From assembly GCA_018105865.1 (NCBI GenBank), contig CM030869.1, forward strand, positions 5,499,525-5,563,524: DNA of 64,000 nucleotides, given 5' to 3'. Of the stretch, positions 1 through 10,344 are shown piece after piece. How positions within the stretch are numbered: position 1 is the first letter of the stretch; each line of letters begins with the position of its first letter. The DNA is from Metaphire vulgaris. Lineage: Eukaryota; Annelida; Clitellata; Crassiclitellata; Megascolecidae. Under the pieces are notes generated by a model. It saw only the letters and a program-made list of their open reading frames with translations. It did no database searches and was not told the DNA's origin. The translations under genes and the position numbers were made by a program.

Positions 1-76
1 TTTTAGGAGAGGAGTGACAAAAGAGTTTTTGAATGAAGATGGAAAAGTGCCTGAGGTAAGAGAGAGGTTAATGATT

Positions 77-1135
77 CTAGTTATGTTCAGTTGTGTGAAG
101 GCTGTCTTTGCCATTGGTATTCTGGTTTAAAATTTCCTTTTCACTACTTCTATCACTTGTGAAAATGCCTCCTAGATATTTGAGTGGCGTTACCTGTTTT
201 ATTTCTCTTCCTCTGTCTACACATAGGAACTTTTTGTAATTACCGTACAGTTTGTCTTTTTTGTATCTTTTTTTGTCAGTTTTCTTAGTCCTTTCTTTCC
301 ATTTTCTTCTGTTACAAATCTTACCTACTCTGCGGTTCTCTTTCCTTATCTGCCATAGTGCCATTAGTGATGTCATCTACATATCGTAGGACGTAGGTTA
401 TTTATATTCTTTCCTCTTAGCTTATCTCTTCTAATCCTTCTATTTCTTTCATAATCTTTTCCCTACATTCGTTGTAAATATCTGGCGATAAACTACATCC
501 TTCCCTTTTCCCTTTCAAAATTGGTATCCATTTTTCTATTATTCCTTCAACTATTATCTTAACTATTATTCTTGACTCCTGTACAGATATTGAAATATCC
601 TCATGTCGTTTCCCTCGAGTGCTTGGTAACTGGCGTAACCGTGATAAGCGTGATAGTGTAACTGGCGTAGATAACGTAGATGTGGTTTATCAGACGTATG
701 CAAAACAAAAAGATCCAGACATTTTACGTTCTTCGTGCTTCACGCTACCAAATACTTTCTCATAACCTATGAAACACAGGTACAGATCATTTAGCATCTC
801 TAAGCACCTTTCGCTAATTTCTTTACTGCATTTCTACTTTCTTTTATTTTAATCAGTATTGTTTCTTGCATTCACTCTCCTTTCTTTTAGCTTTTGCCCT
901 GTTCAAAAGTACTTTTATAGAAGCTTCATTACATGACCTTATGAGACTTACTGTATTGCTCCGTGCTGTTGGCATTCTATTGTTCCTGTCATTTTGGGTA
1001 TTGTAATAAATATTGATCCGAATAATTCCGAATAATCCTGGTTCATTTACTAGCGTTGCTATACTCTGCATTTCTGTTTCCCTGTTGCTATTTAGTATAT
1101 TTCTGTTGTTACCTCGGGGTTCTTGGGCTTTGCTT
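77..1135 (-). pseudogene. Decayed LINE reverse transcriptase
   Basis: Minus-strand reading frames, broken by stops and frameshifts, carry RT motifs in the right order. Near 950-880 is a TVSLI...KVLLNRAK stretch (the family's TISLISHASKILLKVLLNR block). Near 800-740 is FIGYEKVFGSVKH (motif A, with the catalytic D replaced by G). Near 540-470 is EGCSLSPDIYN (the QGC.LSP block). Near 390-361 is LRYVDDIT (the YxDD box). At 190-170 is LKYLGGIFTSD, typical downstream of the palm. About 100 bp around 640-700 with repeated GTAACTGGCGTA motifs does not fit the RT and may be a small insertion. The copy is dead. The exact clade is unclear (RTE/Ingi-like). Confidence 0.7.
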
Positions 1136-2346
1136 CTCATCATTTGACCCAGTGCCCCATCAACTTTTTCTCTTCTTTACCCCTTATTGCAGGTTCAACT
1201 CAATGTTCCCTCTAAGCTGCATTACCGTGCGTCGCGCGCAGATTTCGAGTTCGAGGCGCAGAGAATTTTACGTGAGCGCAGGAGCAGGAAATCAGTGATG
1301 GGCAACTAGTTAAATAATCAGTTACTAACTAAAAGTTTAACTAATTTTTAGCTATCTTCATAGATTAGTTAAAATGCTAGTTTAACAAATCGAAGTTAAT
1401 AACTGACAAATTGAAATTAATAACTAGATAGTTTAACTTAAACTTTTTAGCTGGTATCCCGAATCCCTTTTTCAATATATTCTTTTCTGTGTCATTTTTC
1501 CAAACAAATTTGACAAACTTGTGTTGCTGAAGTATAGGACTTAAATATTAAATAGACAATATTGAATTATTTAAATGGTTCATTGACTGATATGTTCATG
1601 TTGCGATCATCGTCTATGACTCTATGTTTTCATGAACTGATGCATAGGTGATGCATAGGAAATAGTTGTCAAATTAGTTGCAAAAAGTTTAAATATATTT
1701 TTTAGTTTAGTTGTGAGAAGACTTCCACTTCTTCTGCCTTATAATTTATACTGTCTCTATGTTTCCTATAAGTTTCCGTAAGTTTATGTTTCCGTTTCTG
1801 ACCGGTAATATTTGGGAAATAAAAAATCGTTTTTCTCCTGGTTTTCACTCTTTGATGGATGTTAAATGTGGTGGGTTTTGTTACTGGTGGTATACAGTAT
1901 AAATAGTTGAATATAAAGTCCGCCTAACTTCTGGACAAGTGCCATCTTGTCATCTTGCCCATTTCAGAATCAATGTTTCGTTTGAAAGAAACTTTTCAAA
2001 TTCTTTTTTAATGAAGTATAATAATTATAAGTGTAAAATACGTTAAGTGTTGCGGTGACATAGCATTTAGGTATTAATAAAAAATATTTAGTATTCTGTG
2101 ACGTCACATTTCTGGAAATCTTCTCACCTGTCGTCACACATCTTCACAAATGTTTGCATCCCTCCCTTAAATGTGTGACGTCATTTTTGGATGGTCCCTA
2201 CACTTCAATAATTTTCCTGCTGCTATTCCATAACGAATAAAAGATTCAAGGCAAAGTGTGCATAAGATCTGAGCAAAATCCAGGCATTGCTAAACAATTC
2301 CTACAAATTTCAGTCAAAGTCGACATTGCCTGAGTGAATCAGAAAA
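1136..2346. other. No gene seen; AT-rich with TAGTTA motifs
   Basis: No coding region is supported. At 1296-1445 the sequence starts GTGATGGGCAACTAGTTA and continues with many TAGTTA/TAACTA motifs on both strands. This resembles a hAT terminus, but no partner end or target duplication was found. The rest is unremarkable. Confidence 0.4.
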
Positions 2347-2383
2347 TGTTGACATTGGCTAAAAATATCGGGCAATGTCAACA
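2347..2383. repeat. Short inverted repeat
   Basis: TGTTGACATTG at 2347-2357 and CAATGTCAACA at 2373-2383 are perfect 11-bp complementary arms around a 15-nt loop. GACATTGC-like words recur just upstream. Function is unknown. Confidence 0.6.
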
Positions 2384-2409
2384 TTGCTTGATTTCACACT
2401 TTGACTGTA

Positions 2410-2446
2410 ACACACACATACACACACACTCACACACAGACACACA

Positions 2447-2532
<86 letters not shown>
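2410..2532. repeat. (CA)n-(TA)n compound microsatellite
   Basis: About 93 bp of nearly pure CA, with a few substitutions at the left, passes directly into about 30 bp of TA. The reading frames across it (poly-TH, poly-VC, poly-YI) are artefacts of the repeat. Confidence 0.97.
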
Positions 2533-2533
<1 letters not shown>

Positions 2534-3963
2534 CATCTAGAAGTGCATTCATTGACCATGCGCATTGGTATTCTTGTTTTGCCTTCAACCCCATCCATTG
2601 CAGCCATTGGGCACTGCTTTTCATATACCGAATACAACACTTTTGCAGATCGATTGATGCTTACTGGGAGACGCATCTCCTACGAGACGGCCTCTATTTG
2701 ATATGCCTGTTTCAAGGGTACCAAGCGACTCCCGTTGTATGACTACATAGCAACCTTAGCTGAAACTCCGTTTAATTATTTGCTTTTGCCTTGTTGCAAT
2801 TATGTCGCATTGAAGACTCAAGTAAAAGCTTGTCAAGCAGGCAAAGTGAACATTTACTCATTAAATAACAATTTATGCATAAATCAATTAAAATGACTTT
2901 TGTCATTTTTCGTTGCCTGGTCTCTAGTTACATCATTATAAAATATATCAACTTGATTTCTCTCAAATTGAAAGACAAATGTCACCAATGTCCACAGGAG
3001 AAAACAATTGAGGTTTTTGCATTAAAATTAAATACTCTTTCACCGACGCTGAGAATCCTCAAAATAAGAAATTGATTCATAAGAAAAAAACTGAACGTAC
3101 TTACGAATGCTGCGAAGCGATAATTCCTCTCTCTAATGCTTGGGTATACTTTCGGTTATTGCCTGTAGCGGCGACGACATGCAGCTATGAGACTCATTCA
3201 CTGACATCAAAGATGGTAAAGGCGTACAATGTTGACGTCGGTTCCCACCGCTATTAATGTGAGCCTATGAGGAAGCCTGAGTCGAATATGAAAACATAAA
3301 TGATGCGTTCCGTTGGTACTGTACTGCATTGCTATACGCAAACCGTAATTATGTTTATATTAAAAATAAACAAAACTGAAATAACGATTCACACATCGAA
3401 AGTACTGTAAGAAAATCACTCTTATGTTCGTTCACTGCCTCAGACATCCAGAGCACTACAATGTAATGCAACCAAATCTATAAATAAATTTTTATTTTGG
3501 TGTTACTTGGCTTCAGTTTAACCATGACAAATGTAATGAGTTATTCCATCTAGTTAGGTTGTCCTGTATTAGAAAGCACTGAAGCAACGACTATTTTTAT
3601 TATTTTTTACAATAGTGTTTACCCAAGGCAATTAAATACCAAAGGCAGGCCAGGAACCCTTCTTTTGCATACAGGTCAAGTAGGCGTGGCTATATGACGT
3701 CACTGGTTGATTGGAGCGACTGTTGCTACTGAGAAATCGTATCTAAGAATGTAAATGTACCTTTTCTTTTATAACAATTTTTTTCTTAAGCTTCACAAAC
3801 GTTTCGAAATACCAACCATCTTCCTGTATGAATGTGGTATAGTTGATTTGGTAAAAGTTTAGATTAGAAAACATCAACTATAAGCATTACGACAACCAAG
3901 CAAAAGCAAGAGAATGTTCAAATGTAGGCCCTATCTAGGAATGTTTTAGTTTGTTTATTGAAT
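2533..3963. other. No gene seen
   Basis: Only short frames without recognisable domains occur. I see no transposon ends and no RNA gene. Confidence 0.5.
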
Positions 3964-4493
3964 CAGTGTTTATTCTAGCCACCTTGACATTGGGGGATTT
4001 TGAAATGTTTGGGGGCAGTGGCGGCTCCACCGGGGGGTCAGGGGGGCCCGTGCCCCTAATGAGAGCCTGGCCCCCCAGTGCCCCCCCAGTTGGGACCCTA
4101 TACTTAATGCTACATACATTAAACAACAAATGGTTGGCCCCCCATGATTAGAAGTTGCCACCCCAACGGCCCCCCACTTGCCAAATCCTAGAGCCGCCAC
4201 TGTTGGGGGGACAAGGTCTAAGTCTCCAAAAACCTTGACAAGCAAAAAGGTTATCTTCCTTTTCAAATGGGCTGGCAAGCAAAAAAGGCATCCTTCCATC
4301 CTCCCTAATATTTCAGAATGCCCTGCCAAGCAAAGTATTGTCATCCTTACATTTTCCCCTCCAAAACAATAAAAGCCCCCGTCGAAGCACTTTTTGGGAA
4401 AATTTCCATCCCCATGCAACATATTTAAAAAATTGGGGGAATTTTAAAACTTGGGGGGGATTCCTCCCCAGAGAAGGCCTAGAATAAACACTG
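3964..4493. mobile_element. Non-autonomous hAT-like element (family A, copy 1)
   Basis: The left end CAGTGTTTATTCTAGCC is matched by the inverted right end GCCTAGAATAAACACTG. The flanks TATTGAAT (3956-3963) and CCTTGAAT (4494-4501) share six of eight bases, a decayed 8-bp target duplication as hAT elements make. The interior is rich in G-runs and contains three copies of a roughly 25-bp motif (reverse complement ending TTTTTGCTTGTCAG). It has no transposase. The frames over it (3951-4151, 3970-4422) are not genes. Family A also occurs at 54033-55669. Confidence 0.8.
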
Positions 4494-4527
4494 CCTTGAA
4501 TAAAGTAATTAATTTGAAATATGTAAG

Positions 4528-4971
4528 CAGGGGCGTAAAACACGGGGGGACGGTCCCCCAGTAATTAGTTAGCGGGCGACAGAGTATCAATTATCCTCCC
4601 AATGCTTTGCACTAATGCGCTATATTGTAAAAAAAATTCTATCCTCCCCATGATGTTGATGCCAAAATGACGCAAAATCCGCATTCACTCATTTCGGATG
4701 ACCTTTTTTGCTTGTCAGCAGGGTATTTGGAGGGGAAAATAGAAAAATATCAGGATGACTTTTTGCTTGTCAAGACTTTTTCCAGAGACGAAAGGCGGTC
4801 TGACTTTATCGACGACCCCCTAACATCTTAACGTATTTCATGGGCGATCTAAAGTCCCTACCATGATATGCAATATCCCCCATAATGGACGGTTTTTTTA
4901 TATTTCTGGGGGTCAACTTTCAAAGTTATTCTTCCCCCACTCCCAATGTTGACGCCAGGTTTACGGCACTG
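4528..4971. mobile_element. Non-autonomous hAT-like element (family B)
   Basis: The ends are CAGGGGCGTAAAAC and, inverted, CAGTGCCGTAAACC. The flanks TATGTAAG (4520-4527) and TATGCAAG (4972-4979) match at seven of eight positions, so the boundaries are well supported. The 444-bp interior has no coding capacity but carries two copies of the GGATGAC...TTTTTGCTTGTCA motif (4696-4718, 4753-4774), also found in family A although the termini differ. Confidence 0.85.
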
Positions 4972-5769
4972 TATGCAAGTAACAGTTAGATGGTATTAAA
5001 GCAGACAAATATATTTAGTTGCTGTAGTAAAGAAATGACTGATAGCACCGTTTAATCTACGTTTTACACAGTGTGGCATCTTTCTGAAATCGATGCAATG
5101 AAACGATATGCTGTGATCGTCTGTGATCGTCTGTCTTCCACGTGTTCTTACAATTTGCAACGGCACAATTTTGTGGCATTTTATCATATACACTTAGCCT
5201 GACTGTCTAAGTACTGTCAATATACTATTACTAACTAATATCAACAAATATATGTATTCCTTTAATATTACAACGACTGGCTGTATTCCTTTAACATTGC
5301 AACAGGCTGGATGGCTGTTCCGAATCAACCACTGACGTCATAATGGGCGGGGTTTGAGATAATGAGGCAGCAGTACATCGAAGTTGACCAGCCTCTTAGT
5401 ATTAAACAGTCTTGGTGTTTACCCGTCAGTTAAACCTCCCCCCCCCCGAGACCGAACACTTTTTCTGTGCATCCAGCTCCAAGACATAGGTGGAACATTG
5501 GTCACATAGCCAAGTCGAGTTGACAGTCTTGTATCTAGCTAAGAAAATATTTGAGCGTGTTAAATGCTGCTGTAACTGTAAGGCTTTAAACTAAGTTGGT
5601 CGACAGTTAGGGGAAAAGCCATATGTCTAAGTGGTAAAGGTGGAAATAAATATGGAGATAATACAGACGTACTCAGGCATAAATATGGTGTATCTAGCTG
5701 TCACAATAATAAAACAGATGAAATTATTAATAACGGTAATGTAGGTAATATGTCAGGGTATGGAAAAAC
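4972..5769. other. No gene seen
   Basis: There are short anonymous frames only. A C-run with a following CCGAGACCG lies near 5437. No repeat boundary was recognised. Confidence 0.45.
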
Positions 5770-6800
5770 CACTGAAATGTTTTTATGTAAATGCCAAGGG
5801 TTTGATTGGGGGTTATAAAATGGCTGAGTTGGAGATGCAAGTAAAATTATGTGTCCAGACATTATCGGAATCACACAATCGTGGGCCAAGTGTGACATCG
5901 ATGATACCGAACTAAATTTACAGGGATATGTTATGTTTAGAAAAGATAGGGAAAATCAGAGCAGCAAAGATCATGGAGCAGGAGGGGTTCTACTTGACAT
6001 TAAAGAAGGCTTGCATGCCGTGGAGCGAACAGACATAGAAAATGATCACTTCAAGGAGCACATATGGTGTGAAACCAGAAGCCACCGAGAGAAAATATTG
6101 GTAGGGGATTGTTACAGAACACCAAGTGCTATGGAAGAAGCAGATAATGGAATGCTTGCTTTATTAAATAGGGTATCAAGAGAAAATGTTGTTATAATGG
6201 TTGACTTAATGAATCACTCAGAACTGGAGTAGTACCACAAGACTTGGAGAGATGCATTAGTCAGCCCACTGTTAAAGAAAGGAAAACGAAGTGAACCAAG
6301 CAATTACAGCCCAGCGAGCCTAACTTCTGTAATTGGTCAAGTTATGGAAAAAATACTGAGAAAAAGCATTTTGGAACATTCGACTAGGCATAAAATTGTT
6401 AAAGATAGTCAGCACGGATTTACAAAGGGGCATGAACGCCCCATGAATGCCTGACCAACCTGTTGGACTTGTCTGGAGGAGGTTTTTGACAAATTAGATG
6501 AAGGCAAGGCAGTAGACATAATATATTTAGATTTTGCCAAAGCTGTTGATAAAGTGCCACACATAAGGCTGGCTGCCAAACTGAAGGCCTGCGGAATAAG
6601 GGGGAATATTCTCAGATGGAATCAAAATTGGTTGAAGGGAAGAAGACAGAAGGTTGGCATTTAGGGGAGGCCATTCGGAATGGGCAAGAGTTAATAGTGG
6701 AGTGCCTCAGGTCTCAGTGCTGGGGCCATTGCTTTTTCTAATATTTATAAATTATATCGATGAAGGATTACTATCCAAAATTTAAAAGTTTGCCCTAGGA
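5770..6800 (+). pseudogene. CR1-like LINE, internally deleted
   Basis: The first part (to about 6232) encodes an APE-type endonuclease fragment: YVNAKGL, then PDIIGITQSWA (family form PDIIGITESWA), then GGVLLDIKEGL and IMVDLMNH where GDFN/H is expected. The frame then runs directly into an RT N-terminal part: W-DALVSPLLKKG, SNYSPASLTSVIGQVMEKILRKSI, DSQHGFTKG, IIYLDFAKAVDKVPH (motif A), and a degraded QGS.LGP block near 6700. The endonuclease C-terminus with its SDH motif and the linker are missing, so an internal deletion near 6230 joined the two. Stops and frameshifts follow. The NYRPxSLTSVxGKVMEKIL signature points to CR1. Confidence 0.8.
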
Positions 6801-7694
6801 AGTGCTCTTGGCAAAGTGAATATTGCGCATTATTTAGCTGTTCAGCGATTGTGTGACATTGCTGAAGATGCCATTACGGACATCCTTATTGGATTCCCAG
6901 TTCATATGCATGTGTTCGGCCACTTCGAGGTAGTGGAACATGACCACTCGAAAGTAAGACACCGAGAAAGAGTCTGAGATATGAAATGTATAGATTTAAA
7001 CTATGACTAGAACGATGTTCGCTTCGCTCGCAATGCAGGATAATACTATTGTGGAGAATTTGCATTTGTTGTCTATTGTTAGCAGCTACTGGAATATACG
7101 GCGTCATTTCCGCACGTCTACGGGCAGTGTTGTTTCTGCCCCAAGCGCCCCCAGTCGACTCAGCTGTGAATGAGTACATCGGGTGTTAACTAGGTGGAAG
7201 GAAAGGCGGTGAGGGAAAGGCTGGCAATCCGCCCTCATTCAGCCGTAGCCTATATAACTGAAGGCGCTAACCCTTCGGTTCCCGACGGGCCCGCGATGGC
7301 CTATGGGTTGTACATACCTACCTACGGGCAGTGTTGCTAGTGTGGGCTTTTCCAATCCAATCTGGTTTTTGGGGCCTCGTTTGGTTGTTTGGTTTTTTGG
7401 CGGAATCTGTTTTCAGAATCTCGCTTCGCTCGCAGTGCAGGATAATACTAATCCAATACCTATACCTAATGCCCAATCATTGAATTCATGCTGAACAACG
7501 TTTCAATGATGTACATACGCCACCTAGCCAAGCTCTGCGCCACGTAATAATTAGGCCTATGTACGTTAAAATCACGCAACTGTGACCATTTGTGACGCTG
7601 TACACGTATTTTTTGTGTACGTTAAAATTGTGCAACTTCCTCAAGCTACGCCCACCAACGCATCGCGACGTTGTACACATTATGACGCTGCAAT
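6801..7694. other. No gene; two short segments recur
   Basis: A roughly 30-bp word beginning TCGCTTCGCTCGCA occurs at 7019-7049 and again at 7421-7450. CTACGGGCAGTGTTG occurs at 7118-7132 and 7322-7336. The second pair is in the opposite relative order, so this is not a simple tandem duplication. No coding region is supported. Confidence 0.45.
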
Positions 7695-7862
7695 GAACAA
7701 TTGAACGTACGCTTCGTCAAACGCTTCTTCGACTAAACCGTTTGGTAGTCAACCAATCAGAACGCTTGAATCTGACAGAACAATTAAACGTACGCTTCAT
7801 CAAACGCTTCTTGGACTAAACCGTTTGGTTACCAATAGTCAACCAATCAGAACGCTTGAAGG
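7695..7862. repeat. Two-copy tandem duplication with CCAAT boxes
   Basis: Two units of about 83 bp start GAACAATT[G/A]AACGTACG at 7695 and 7778. Both contain CAAACGCTTCTT, CTAAACCGTTTGGT and AACCAATCAGAACGCTTGAA. CTAAACCGTTTGG is a partial palindrome. CCAATCAG matches the NF-Y consensus, but no gene starts nearby. Confidence 0.85.
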
Positions 7863-8721
7863 TAACAGAGGTACAGAGGAAGAATTTTAATATAATAGAT
7901 GAGCTTTCTCAGCGACACGTTAATTTGCTTTATTACACATATGCTGCATAAGTTCTGACATGAAGAACAGTTCAAACAAACAAACAAACCGTGTGAGCTT
8001 TGGTTGATATTTTGAGGTGGTCATTTCCAATGAATCGTTCTTTGGCATCAGCTTCTTTCAGATCAACTTTGATCCAGGATGGTTTATTTGTTATCACTTA
8101 CTTTTTGGATGGCATTGTCTTATGTGCTTTCCTGGCTGGCATCTCGTGATCACATTCTTCATTTTAATTGGAATCGGAATCTTCTTCAAGACCAATTTTA
8201 AGAACTCCACTAGGCTTCCAAATAATAATTCCAAATAATAATAATACATGCAATTAGCCAGAAGTTTCCACTACAAAAGCAGTTGTTCATCTCCAGAATC
8301 ACTGTAATGACATCACTGTAATCACCAACATTATCAGGAGGAAATATTGTTATTTCAGCACCTTGAACTTCATCATCCATGTCATCAATCATCTGAAGAA
8401 CATGAAGCTGGTGACTACAATTAGACTAAATAATAGCTATAAACAAAATAAAATAATGACTATAAAAAATCCTGCTCTACTAAAAACATTTTCTTTGCCT
8501 ATTTTGACCACACTACATGCAAATTAGCTCTAAAAAGTAAATACAGTCCTATGCCCGAACGAGCTTAAGATTTCTTGCGCTAATCTGCGGTATTAGGCAA
8601 GCAGCGGTGCAGGTGGCTTGCGCTTAATCAAGAGTAGGTTCCATTACTTTTGCGCTTTACCTTCGCAGCTTAGCGTTGATACCAATTTATCCACGACTAA
8701 GCGATGAACGAACGGCTTGGT
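7863..8721. other. No gene seen
   Basis: A 73-codon hydrophobic frame at 8017-8238 has no recognisable family and no supporting context. A short AAAC repeat lies at 7973-7988. Confidence 0.4.
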
Positions 8722-8850
8722 TGGCCGATGGCACCACAACTAGATCCCGGAATGGTCGCCCATCCAATACTAACCGCGCTCGATGGTGCTTAACTTCGGG
8801 GTTCTGACGAGAACATGGGCAACGCACAACGCTGAATAGGTCGGGTAAAT
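8722..8850 (-). rRNA. 5S rRNA-like sequence (pseudogene or 5S-derived SINE)
   Basis: On the minus strand the sequence follows eukaryotic 5S rRNA from its first third to its 3' end. It has TTCTCGTCAGAACCCCG, then AGTTAAGCACC (box A/loop region), GCGCGGTTAGTATTGGA, then box C as GGATGGGCGACC, and a terminal CCGGGATCTAGTTGTGGTGCC. The internal promoter boxes are well kept, while the 5' third and 3' terminal stem are diverged. A single isolated copy without an array argues for a pseudogene or a SINE3-type head rather than a working gene. No obvious A-rich or LINE-like tail was found. Confidence 0.75.
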
Positions 8851-9164
8851 TAGCTCCGTCTGCCTGAAAATCTGACTGCATAATGATGAATCATGTTTAG
8901 GGAAAAACTTGTACCCGCCTGTGGCTGCCGTCTGCTTAAAGTTTAAACTGACGCCAATATATTAGCAACAATACCCAATAAGTAAATATTATGTACAAAA
9001 GCTAACTGCAGTGGTCAAAAGTCAAGTGTTTGTAAACATTTTGCACTGCCAAAGTTTGTTAAAATAACGAAACGGCACTTACATCGTGCAGGGACGGTAT
9101 CTCTCCATAGTGCATATACGAGAGTCATCGACCTACACATGAGTACAAAGGCTAAAATTTGTGT
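8851..9164. other. No gene seen
   Basis: This is a spacer between the 5S-like sequence and the RT fragment. Nothing is recognisable. Confidence 0.4.
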
Positions 9165-9259
9165 CGGTCACTGTCATGATGCCACTGCCGAGTTCAATGC
9201 ATCATCCAGCTCTTTTCTGTGCAGCTATAGACTGGATTCTGGAACACATGTCATCAAGC

Positions 9260-10070
9260 CGGTATCACATCACAGCCGCCACAGCCATGACTGCCCCAGC
9301 CATGACCGCCCCAGCCATGACCGCCCTGGTTATGACGCCCCCCCCCGTTATGACCGCTCCAGCTATCCATGCCGTCAGTATCGTTTAGGGTTAGTGTTAG
9401 TTTCTGGGTTATGTTGTGGGTAGTGATTATATGACCCCGTACATTCATTCATTCATTTGTTCACATGGACAACAGAGGTCCGTTGTGCCAATCTCGTGTT
9501 GCGCGAGTTGTGACCATGACCGATGGCTGAGTGCCATTCATGAAGAATTGTGGAAGGAAGACCATCGCCGATCTGCTGGGGCCATGTACGGCGTGGTCTG
9601 CCAGGAGGTCTTCTCCAGCTCGGAGGAGGACGCGTCTCGGTGCGTCGAGCAATGGCGCAGGTGAGAGCGCGATGGGCCGGAATGTTCTTGTCCTGGCGAG
9701 CCACGTGACCGAAGAGCGACAGACGGCGTCGCGTGATAATTTCTGTCACTGGCAGGAGGGCAGTCTGTTTGGAGACTGCTTCGTTGGTCACGAAGTCGAA
9801 CCAGCGAATGCAGAGAATCTGTCTCTGGCAGCGCATGTGGAATGCCTGTAGTCTTTCAGAGTCTCGTGTAAGCAGAGTCCAAGTCTCAGAACCATATAGG
9901 AGAATAATTGCTTGCACCCGTACGGGTGCAAGCAATACACTGATTTAGTCAAAATCAATAGAGTAACTGGGGCGGTCATAGCCAGAGCGGTCATAACTGG
10001 GGCGGTCATAACCAGGGCGGTCATGGCTGGGGCGGTCATGGCTGGGGCTGCTACGACCTGTAACCGCATC
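9260..10070. mobile_element. Foldback-like insert with inverted 15-bp tandem repeats
   Basis: The insert in the RT is bounded by inverted arrays of a 15-bp unit, GCCATGACCGCCCCA and variants such as GTTATGACCGCTCCA. About six units lie at 9282-9375 and about six inverted units at 9966-10055. Outside the arrays, CACATCACAGCCGCC and the inverse of GGCTGCTACGACCTG are also similar, so the ends form imperfect TIRs of over 100 bp. The centre holds an antisense RT C-terminus (9453-9935). TIRs made of short tandem repeats are the hallmark of foldback elements (FB in Drosophila, TU in sea urchin). No target duplication was identified. Confidence 0.65.
9453..9935 (-). pseudogene. LINE RT C-terminal domain inside the foldback-like insert
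   Basis: The open 160-codon frame contains LLYGSETWTLL, ERLQAFHMRCQRQIL, IRWFDFVTNEAV, RRRLSLFGHVARQD, PAHRAL and PPGRPRRTWPQQI. This is the conserved block after the RT palm in many non-LTR elements (thumb plus the GRPRxxW tail). The palm with YxDD is absent, so it is a C-terminal fragment. It lies antisense to the RT that surrounds it. The same tail occurs at 29735-30330 and 50694-51140. Confidence 0.8.
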
Positions 10071-10344
10071 CATGGAGTTACTATCGGTTCGCACACTATA
10101 TCGGACATAGTGTTTGCTGACGACACGACTCTATTTTAAGCTCCAGTTCAGATGGTCATGTCGCCAATATCCTATCTGACTTCAGTACAGCCGCTGCTTC
10201 CTTGGGTATTAAAGCGTCCTGGAAAAAGACCCGCCTACAAAACCTGGGGTACGGCTGTAAACCCGCATCAATAACTTAAACCTAGGCGTTATCTACCAGC
10301 TTACGAGCACATCTACATTGCTTCCAAATAGCTTAAGGTCTTAT

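Larger units (their letters stand above)
9165..10262 (+). pseudogene. Split LINE reverse transcriptase, plus strand
   Basis: Two halves of one RT flank an insert. The left half ends in LFCAAIDWILEHMSS (about 9200-9258). The right half resumes at HGVTIGSHTISDIVFADDTTLF (the YxDD box, about 10070-10137), followed by SSSDGHVANILSDFSTAAASLGI and LQNLGYGCKP. The related copy at 30064-30327 has the same blocks joined by only about 20 residues, which defines the insert as roughly 9260-10070. A stop follows the DDTTLF block. This is a non-LTR element of uncertain clade. Confidence 0.75.
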
